From: JANPBY01 sp031430645
GTDB lineage: Bacteria; Actinomycetota; Actinomycetes; DATJPE01
Reading direction: 5' to 3'
Length of the DNA: 33,895 nucleotides
Assembly (NCBI GenBank): GCA_031430645.1
Contig: JANPBY010000129.1
Span: 1-33,895 of the forward strand
The notes under the pieces were generated by a model that saw only the letters and a program-made list of their open reading frames with translations, was not told the origin of the DNA and searched no databases. Both the position numbers and the translations under genes were made by a program. This document shows, piece by piece, positions 25,774-31,308 of this stretch; position 1 is the first letter of the stretch; every line of letters begins with the position of its first letter.

Positions 25774-25849
25774 CTTGACGCGCGAAAAGTGCAGCTCTAC
25801 GCGTGGTACTTCACGCGTCAGGACGGCGTGTCGCGCGTCAAGTTGGGGG
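25774..25849. repeat. Right, inverted copy of the nuclease-flanking palindromic repeat
   Basis: Arms CTTGACGCGCGA (25774-25785) and TCGCGCGTCAAG (25831-25842) form a 12-bp stem. Read on the minus strand it aligns without gaps to 24612-24688. One stem pair is C:G in the left copy and G:C here, so both arms changed together. It begins 25 nt after the nuclease stop and ends 5 nt before the stop codon of the convergent cupin gene. Confidence 0.85.
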
Positions 25850-25854
25850 TTGGG

Positions 25855-27132
25855 TTACATGCCGTCGGCGTCCCAACGGCCGCGGGAGCGGCTGCGTACC
25901 GGCAGGCTGGAAATGATCGGCGCCAGGTTCGGGTCCCCGACCTTCCACGGACGGCCGGCACCCCAGTTGTGGGCCTGAGAATCCGTGCGTTCGTCCGCGT
26001 GCTCGAGGGAGGCCGGATCGGGCCAGCCGAGGGCCGCGGTCGTGAGTGCGGGGGAGTGCTCATGGCTCTCGCCCGCCCCATGGGCATGGATGGTGCCGTC
26101 GTCGTGCACGTGATCCTCGGTGTGGCCGCCCTGGAGGCGGGCCGCGTCCAGGGCCTTGGCGATCTCGATGAGGCTCCGGTCGGAACCGAGGCCGTGCTGG
26201 ACGTAGGGCGCGTCCTGCGCGCCACCATCCAACTGGAACTGCACGGATGTCTGCAGGTCGGCCAGGTCTCGATCGGTTCGCCAGGTGCGGCCACCCGCTA
26301 GATCGGTCGTGGACTGCGACCACGACATCCGACCCCCGGTCGGGGAGTAGTTGACGGCTTCGGCTCCCCAGCGGACGTACTCGTTCTGGGAGTACCAGTT
26401 CATCAATTCGCCATCGGAGCGCAGCAACCACGTCGCGCCGCCCTCCATCGTGGTGAAGTGGCCGTGCTTCACCCGAGCCGGCCGGAAGAAGTACGTCCCG
26501 AGGTCGAGGGTCCCGAAGTTGTACTCCATGTGCCCCTGGACGGTGTACGCCTCTTCGTAGCACGGATGGTGGGCGAGCCGGTGATCGGCCCAACCCTCTT
26601 GGGCAAACACGAGTCGGGTGTAGAAGCCACTGGTCGGGTCGACGTGCAAGTACTTGATGGACAACCCTGGCATCGGTCCGGCGTTAGTCACCGTGTCGAA
26701 GGTCATGGCCTCGGTGTCCAAGACAATCGCTTCCTCACGTGCGTCGTCCCACCGGGGAGCGTCCGACCAGCCGACCGCGTCGACCGGGTCGAAGCCCGCG
26801 TCGCCGTACTCGCGGTAGTGCAGGACCGAGGTTCCTTCGGCGAAGCGCACCGCGTCGACCGGGACCCCGCGAGGCAGGTAGGCGTAGCCGCCCTTGCCGA
26901 TGGTCCGATCTCCATACGTCAGCTCGCCGTCGAGCACGTAGAACTCGGAGTTGGCATGGTGGATGCCGGGTCCGCGCCCCCATGCGGTGTGGAAATCCAC
27001 TCGAAGCGAGGAGGAGCCGTCCTCCTCATCGACTGACAGGCGGCGCTCACTCGCGCGACCCTCGCCCCCCGGCAGCTCTGCGACGTGCCAGATGTAGTCG
27101 TCCTCGTGGATCAGCTCGACGTGGGGGCGCAT
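25855..27132 (-). CDS. Double-cupin protein with His-rich segment
   Basis: A 425-residue bicupin, possibly DUF4437-like. The first cupin contains IHHANSEFYVLDGELTYGD and GYAYLPRGVPVDAV; the second contains HRLAHHPCYEEAYTVQGHMEY and GTYFFRPARVKHGHFTTMEGG, giving His/Glu metal ligands in both. Residues 337-359 hold seven His in 23 positions (HTEDHVHDDGTIHAHG and following), a probable metal-binding loop. The function could be a dioxygenase, isomerase or hydrolase; no substrate can be named. ATG 27132 follows GGAGG. The gene lies downstream of the acyl-CoA synthetase but has its own candidate promoter and operator, so it may be transcribed both ways. Confidence 0.85.
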   Translation of the reverse strand: MRPHVELIHEDDYIWHVAELPGGEGRASERRLSVDEEDGSSSLRVDFHTAWGRGPGIHHANSEFYVLDGELTYGDRTIGKGGYAYLPRGVPVDAVRFAEGTSVLHYREYGDAGFDPVDAVGWSDAPRWDDAREEAIVLDTEAMTFDTVTNAGPMPGLSIKYLHVDPTSGFYTRLVFAQEGWADHRLAHHPCYEEAYTVQGHMEYNFGTLDLGTYFFRPARVKHGHFTTMEGGATWLLRSDGELMNWYSQNEYVRWGAEAVNYSPTGGRMSWSQSTTDLAGGRTWRTDRDLADLQTSVQFQLDGGAQDAPYVQHGLGSDRSLIEIAKALDAARLQGGHTEDHVHDDGTIHAHGAGESHEHSPALTTAALGWPDPASLEHADERTDSQAHNWGAGRPWKVGDPNLAPIISSLPVRSRSRGRWDADGM

Positions 27133-27150
27133 GTGGACCTCCTACAGATC

Positions 27151-27214
27151 GGAACATCGTTCCTTGAAGTGGAATGCTTGACGAGAGTCTGTTACGTCAG
27201 ACCTTTCCTGTCAA
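27151..27214 (-). promoter_or_regulatory. Candidate cupin promoter with IclR-type operator
   Basis: On the minus strand TTGACA (27214-27209) and CAGACT (27191-27186), 17 nt apart, form a plausible promoter. GGAACGATGTTCC (27163-27151) is a perfect 5-3-5 palindrome just downstream of the expected start site. On the plus strand it continues GTTCC, 6 nt, TGGAAT, as at 22125-22141. The location suits repression. Confidence 0.55.
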
Positions 27215-27218
27215 GCCG

Positions 27219-28739
27219 TCAAGCCGGCGGTACGTGCGTCGCCCGCAGGTCCCGCTTCAGCACTTTGCCGGCGGCGTTGCGCGGCAGTGCGGCGACGGTG
27301 ACGACGGACCTCGGCAGCTTGTAGGCAGCGAGCAGCGGGCGCAGGTGCGCGTCGAGCTCGGCCGCATCCACCGACGCCCCCGCGCGCGGCACGACGTAGG
27401 CCACGACCTGCTCGCCCCAGGTCTCGTCCGGCACACCGACGACGGCGGCTTCGGCGATCGAGGCATGCCGAAGGATCGCCTCTTCCACGTCGCGTGGATA
27501 GACGTTGACCCCCCCGCTGATGATCAGGTCCTTCTTGCGGTCGACGATGCTGAGGTAGCCCTCGTTGTCGACGGTCACCACGTCACCACAGGTGAGGAAG
27601 CCATCGTCTGTGGTGCAGGCCGCAGTCGCCTCCGCATCGTCGAGGTAGGCGTTCATGAGGTAGGGCGATCGGCTGAAGAGCTCACCTGGCTCACCCGCCG
27701 CGACCGGCTGGCCCTCGTCGTCAACGACCCGCACCTCGGTCATGAACCACGGGTGGCCCACGGATCCCGCCTTGCGCCGCGCGTCGGCCGGCCGGAGATT
27801 GCTGATGACGCCGCTTTCGGTGGAGCCGTACAACTCGTGGACTCCCACGGCAGGGAACCGCTCGAGCACCCACTCCTTGAGAGCCACGGGTAGGGCCGCG
27901 GCATTGAAGTACAACGTGTCCAAAGAGGAGAGGTCGTAGCGGCGCCACACGTCCTCATCCAAGGCCCGGAGCATCTGAGCGTGGGTTGGCACCAAGAAGA
28001 CTGACTGTGCCCGGTCGCGGGCGATCATCGCGAGCAGTCCTTCAGGATCCCAGGATCCGAGCATCGACACCGTGCCCCCGGTGAAGACCGGCGTGTAGCC
28101 GAAGGCGAAGCCGGCGCCGTGATACATCGGCGCGACCGCGATCGAGCGCCGCCCGGTGCCAAGGCCCCACTCCAGAGCCGCGGCGTAGAACGTGAGGACC
28201 CGAGACCGGTGGCTGATCAGTACGCCTTTGGGGCGGCCGGTCGTTCCCGAGGTGTAGGCGATGCAGAACGGCTCGGTCTCGGTGACGGCGACCTGCGGGT
28301 CACGGGCATCTGCCGACTCAAGAGCCAGCTCGTACGGGCGGCCAAGGGAGGCGCCGTCAACAGAGAGAACCAGCGGCATGGTCCCCCCGTCGACTGACCC
28401 GGCCGCCGCCGCAGCCAGACCTTCGTCGAGTACCAAGCCCCGCGCCTTGGAGTGGCCGATGACGTAGTCGACCTCGGGGGCCGTCATCCGGGGGTTCAGC
28501 GCAACCATGGGCAGTCCGGCCTTGGCCAGTCCGGCCGCGATCTCGCAGTACTCCAGCCGGTTGCCCAGGAGAACAGCCACGGGGTTTCCCGGTCGGAGGC
28601 CCCCCGCAAGGAGCGCCTGAGCCAGCCGACTCGATCGATCGTCGAGGGCCGCGTAGGACTGAATCCGGTCCCCGTCCACGACGGCCGGGGTCGCCGGGCT
28701 GGCGCGAGCGAACTCGCGCACTCCGGCGGCGATGGACAC
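27219..28739 (-). CDS. Acyl-CoA synthetase / AMP-binding adenylate-forming enzyme
   Basis: A 506-residue class I adenylate-forming enzyme that would activate a carboxylic acid to its CoA thioester using ATP. YTSGTTGRPKG (162-172) is the phosphate-binding loop, YGSTESG (304-310) the A5 motif, and DGFLTCGDV with RKKDLIISGGVNVYPRDVEEAI the hinge region. K492 in NAAGKVLKR is the catalytic Lys. GTG 28739 (MSIAAGVREFARASP) fits the family N-terminus with AGGTGG 7 nt upstream; GTG 28757 behind GGAGG is the alternative. The open frame continues into mraZ but that part is a shadow. It probably supplies the activated entry substrate of the pathway. Confidence 0.93.
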   Translation of the reverse strand: MSIAAGVREFARASPATPAVVDGDRIQSYAALDDRSSRLAQALLAGGLRPGNPVAVLLGNRLEYCEIAAGLAKAGLPMVALNPRMTAPEVDYVIGHSKARGLVLDEGLAAAAAGSVDGGTMPLVLSVDGASLGRPYELALESADARDPQVAVTETEPFCIAYTSGTTGRPKGVLISHRSRVLTFYAAALEWGLGTGRRSIAVAPMYHGAGFAFGYTPVFTGGTVSMLGSWDPEGLLAMIARDRAQSVFLVPTHAQMLRALDEDVWRRYDLSSLDTLYFNAAALPVALKEWVLERFPAVGVHELYGSTESGVISNLRPADARRKAGSVGHPWFMTEVRVVDDEGQPVAAGEPGELFSRSPYLMNAYLDDAEATAACTTDDGFLTCGDVVTVDNEGYLSIVDRKKDLIISGGVNVYPRDVEEAILRHASIAEAAVVGVPDETWGEQVVAYVVPRAGASVDAAELDAHLRPLLAAYKLPRSVVTVAALPRNAAGKVLKRDLRATHVPPA

Positions 28740-28793
28740 CTGAGCACCACCTGGCACCAGCACCGGACCTCCAGCAGATGCGAACGGGCGGAT

Positions 28794-28819
28794 CGAAACG
28801 ACGTTCCACTTCCGTGGAC
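28794..28819 (-). promoter_or_regulatory. Candidate IclR-type operator before the acyl-CoA synthetase
   Basis: Read on the minus strand, GGAACGTCGTTTC (28807-28795) is an imperfect 5-3-5 palindrome matching GGAACGCTGTTTC at 6771-6783 in 11 of 13 positions. It lies about 55-70 nt upstream of the synthetase start. An overlapping plus-strand reading, GTTCCACTTCC followed by GTGGAC, is also symmetric. Confidence 0.45.
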
Positions 28820-28940
28820 AGCGTGCCACACTCCGCGCCCGCGCCCGCACCTCACGGGGTTGAGGGCGCTCGGTGGTCACGTGCAGGGCAAGGTCGATAA
28901 ATTTGCTCCACCTTGCTCCACCGCTGTTGACCTGGGCTTC

Positions 28941-29064
28941 TAGGACAGGCCACGTCCTATTTGTCCTGGAAACACGCTCAGTCGTAGGTTGACTGTGGGG
29001 GAAAGTGGAGTACGGTGGCGCGAACGGGAGCCAGCGGGAACCCGACAGGCGGCAAGGAGGGGAG
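28941..29064 (+). promoter_or_regulatory. mraZ promoter region with three-repeat MraZ box and ribosome site
   Basis: This part of the 331-nt synthetase-mraZ gap holds TTGTCC (28961-28966) and TAGGTT (28985-28990), 18 nt apart. TGGGG, TGGAG and TGGCG then follow at 28996, 29006 and 29016, an exact 10-nt period. This matches the known MraZ operator design of TGGGN repeats separated by 5 nt and implies autorepression. TAGGAC (28941) and GTCCTA (28954) form an additional inverted repeat over the promoter. AAGGAGG at 29054-29060 serves mraZ. Confidence 0.6.
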
Positions 29065-29070
29065 TGGCGG

Positions 29071-29502
29071 ATGTTCCTCGGCACCCACCACCCGCGCCTG
29101 GATGACAAGGGTCGGCTCTTTCTCCCGGCCAAGTTCCGGGACGATCTTGCGGAAGGCTTGGTGGTGACCCGCGGTCAGGAGCACTGCCTGTACGTCTTCC
29201 CGCGGGCTCGCTTCGACCAGATGGCCGCCGAGATGTCGGCGGCATCGTTCACGAACAAGCCAGCCCGCGAGTTGTCCCGGGTTTTCTTCGCAGGCGCCTC
29301 CGCAGAGACCCCCGACAAACAAGGCCGGCTGACGGTTCCGGCCGAGCTACGCACCTACGCCGGCCTGGCCAAGGACTGCGTGGTTATCGGCACCAACGAT
29401 CACCTCGAGATCTGGGACCACGACCAGTGGGAGACCTACCTCGAGGGTCATGAAGACGCCTTCGCCAACCTCAGCTCGGAGGTGGTTCCAGGAACGGCCT
29501 AG
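29071..29502 (+). CDS. mraZ: Transcriptional regulator MraZ
   Basis: A 143-residue MraZ, first gene of the dcw cluster, with two SpoVT/AbrB-like halves. Each carries the DxxxR-type signature: DDKGRLFLPAKFRDDL near residue 11 and DKQGRLTVPAELRTYA near residue 90. MraZ forms ring-shaped oligomers and binds TGGGN repeats upstream of its own gene, and three such repeats are visible at 28996-29020. The ATG at 29071 is fixed by AAGGAGGGG about 8 nt upstream. The stop is followed by a 222-nt region before the next plausible ORF. Identification is secure from motifs, length and neighbours. Confidence 0.97.
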   Translation: MFLGTHHPRLDDKGRLFLPAKFRDDLAEGLVVTRGQEHCLYVFPRARFDQMAAEMSAASFTNKPARELSRVFFAGASAETPDKQGRLTVPAELRTYAGLAKDCVVIGTNDHLEIWDHDQWETYLEGHEDAFANLSSEVVPGTA

Positions 29503-29646
29503 CCCCCTCGATGGACGACGCGAACGACCGACGCGTGGCGCACGGTCTCCCCCCGCTCCCGAACCAGCGTCCCGGCTCACCTTCCCCGGTGCCGGGCCCG
29601 CCAGGTGAGCGGGCGGGGACCGAGCCCCACGACCGGATCGGCAGCC

Positions 29647-29691
29647 AGCACCACTCACTAGCACCACACACCAGCACCACACACCAGCACC
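29647..29691. repeat. 13-nt tandem repeats between mraZ and rsmH
   Basis: About 3.4 copies of a 13-nt unit, AGCACCACACACC (29660-29672 and 29673-29685), preceded by the variant AGCACCACTCACT (29647-29659) and followed by a partial AGCACC. They sit in the 222-nt stretch 29503-29724, where no convincing gene is seen. Confidence 0.75.
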
Positions 29692-29724
29692 GAGCGGTCC
29701 GCGAGCCGCTGACGAAGGGTCGAG

Positions 29725-29940
29725 ATGAGCCTCCAGGCGTTCCAGATGTCGAGCGTCGATCCGAGGATGGACATCGATTCGACCCTGGGCTCAGTCGACG
29801 AGGCTGATCTCGTGGCTGAGTGGCAGCCCCACCAAGAGCGTTCGCTGGCCCTGGGGGTCGTTCTGGCCGCAGCCGCCACCGTGGCCGTGGTCGTCCTCGT
29901 CGATGTCGTTGTCCTCCTCGCCTGGGCGCCGGCGGGCTGA
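29725..29940 (+). CDS. Small single-pass membrane protein between mraZ and rsmH
   Basis: A 71-residue ORF with an acidic N-terminal half and one strong hydrophobic segment (about residues 43-67, LGVVLAAAATVAVVVLVDVVVLLAW). GAAGGG lies 6 nt before the ATG, and the stop is 4 nt before the rsmH ATG, so coupled translation with rsmH is likely. I do not recognise a family. The short length and Ala/Val-rich composition leave some doubt that it is a gene. Confidence 0.5.
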   Translation: MSLQAFQMSSVDPRMDIDSTLGSVDEADLVAEWQPHQERSLALGVVLAAAATVAVVVLVDVVVLLAWAPAG

Positions 29941-29944
29941 GCTC

Positions 29945-30895
29945 ATGACGCCCGTGCATGTTCCCGTCCTCCTCGAGCGCACCTTGGCGCTGCTGGCGCC
30001 GGCCCTCAGCGGCCCGGACGCAGTCGTCGTGGACGCGACTCTCGGGCTCGGGGGCCACAGCGCGGCACTGCTCGAACGCCACCCGGCGATTCGGCTCGTG
30101 GGCCTGGATCGCGACGTCGATGCCCTTGAGCTCAGTCGAGCCAGGCTTGCGCCGTACGCCGATCGCACCATCCTCGTCCACGCGGTCTACGACGAGCTTC
30201 CACGGATCCTGGCCGGTCTCGGACTGGGCCAGGTGCACGGGGTCCTGTTCGACCTCGGGGTCTCCTCCCTGCAGTTGGATGAGGCCGAACGTGGGTTCTC
30301 CTACTCCCACGATGCGCCGCTCGACATGCGCATGGACCGGACCCAAGGTCGTACCGCGGCCGAGGTCCTCAACACCTACTCAGCAGACGAGCTGGCCCGG
30401 ATCCTGCGTGCGTACGGCGAGGAACGGTTCGCTCGGCGGATCGCCGAACGAGTCGTTCGCGAACGCGACCGCGCGCCGTTCACTACGTCGGCTCGTCTCG
30501 CCGACCTAGTGCGTCAGGCGATCCCGGCAGCGACCCGGCGGACCGGGGGGAATCCCAGCAAGCGCACGTTCCAGGCCTTGCGGATCGAGGTCAACGGCGA
30601 GCTCGAAGTGCTTGCCCGGGCTATCCCCGCAGCCCTGGAGGCCCTCGCGGTTGGAGGACGCGCGGTGGTGATGTCCTATCACTCCCTCGAGGACCGTCTG
30701 GTCAAGCAGGCCCTGGTCGCCGGCGCCACCTCGAGCGCGCCGCCAGACCTTCCCGTGGTCCCTGAGCACCTTCAGCCCTGGCTGCGCCTCCTCACGCGAG
30801 GTGCCGAGACCGCATCCGAGTCCGAGGTCCTCGAGAACCCCAGAGCTGGGTCAGTACGGCTACGGGCAGCCGAGCGCATCCGAGAAGCAGCATGA
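29945..30895 (+). CDS. rsmH: 16S rRNA (cytosine(1402)-N(4))-methyltransferase RsmH
   Basis: A 316-residue SAM-dependent methyltransferase (MraW) that modifies C1402 of 16S rRNA in the ribosomal P site. HVPVLLERTLALLAP opens the protein; VVDATLGLGGHSAALLERHP is the SAM-binding motif. LFDLGVSSLQLDEAERGFSYSHDAPLDMRMD and the C-terminal MSYHSLEDRLVKQAL are diagnostic. ATG 29945 matches the family N-terminus; a longer open frame upstream is not needed. The stop overlaps the ftsL ATG (ATGA), as usual for the dcw cluster. Confidence 0.97.
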   Translation: MTPVHVPVLLERTLALLAPALSGPDAVVVDATLGLGGHSAALLERHPAIRLVGLDRDVDALELSRARLAPYADRTILVHAVYDELPRILAGLGLGQVHGVLFDLGVSSLQLDEAERGFSYSHDAPLDMRMDRTQGRTAAEVLNTYSADELARILRAYGEERFARRIAERVVRERDRAPFTTSARLADLVRQAIPAATRRTGGNPSKRTFQALRIEVNGELEVLARAIPAALEALAVGGRAVVMSYHSLEDRLVKQALVAGATSSAPPDLPVVPEHLQPWLRLLTRGAETASESEVLENPRAGSVRLRAAERIREAA

Positions 30896-31308
30896 GCGCC
30901 ACGGTCCGGGTCGCCGCCGGGTCGACGCCCGCGCGCCCGCGCCAACCGGGGCCGCCACTCGTTGTGGTCCAGACCACGCGCGCCAAGCACGGGCGGTCAG
31001 TCTTCGTGGCCGTCGTCGCGGCCCTGCTGGTCCTGGGGCTTGCCGCCCTGCTGGCGCTGAACACGATGCTCGCGCAGCAGGCCTTCGTCCTCAGCTCCCT
31101 TCAGCAGCGAAGTGTTGCGCTGACGGTCACCGAACAGTCCCTGGCTGCTCAGGTCGCCGCGCTGGAGACTCCAAGTCAACTGGCTCTCAGGGCTCGGGCG
31201 TTGGGGATGCGCCCGTCCGGCCCTCCGCTGTTCTTGAGTCTGCCCGACGGCACCATCGTGGGTTCGGACGCGGTCAGCGATGCGAAGACCAAGGCGCAGC
31301 AGCCGTGA
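30892..31308 (+). CDS. ftsL: Cell division protein FtsL-like
   Basis: A 138-residue bitopic membrane protein at the ftsL position. A basic, Pro-rich cytoplasmic N-terminus (about residues 1-38) precedes a transmembrane helix (VFVAVVAALLVLGLAALLALNTML, split in the family by small residues). A short periplasmic coiled-coil follows (SLQQRSVALTVTEQSLAAQVAALETPSQL), then RARALGMRPSGPPLFL. FtsL pairs with DivIC/FtsB in the divisome. Sequence conservation in this family is low, so the name rests on topology and on its place between rsmH and ftsI, with overlaps at both ends (ATGA and GTGA). Confidence 0.88.
   Translation: MSATVRVAAGSTPARPRQPGPPLVVVQTTRAKHGRSVFVAVVAALLVLGLAALLALNTMLAQQAFVLSSLQQRSVALTVTEQSLAAQVAALETPSQLALRARALGMRPSGPPLFLSLPDGTIVGSDAVSDAKTKAQQP

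Noticed and set aside
24618..25842. CRISPR array
   Set aside because: Only two repeat units exist, in opposite orientation and over 1 kb apart, with no cas genes.
24612..25849. Insertion sequence with terminal inverted repeats and a transposase
   Set aside because: The encoded protein is a winged-helix/Vsr-like nuclease, not a known transposase, and no target-site duplication is visible. A REP-like or other element is kept as the hypothesis.
28740..29132. Extension of the acyl-CoA synthetase frame into mraZ
   Set aside because: It would overlap mraZ, its operator and promoter; the family N-terminus fits GTG 28739.
29511..29807. 98-codon ORF after mraZ
   Set aside because: Its sequence is low-complexity Pro/His/Arg-rich translation of tandem repeats, it lacks a ribosome site, and it overlaps the better-supported small membrane ORF.
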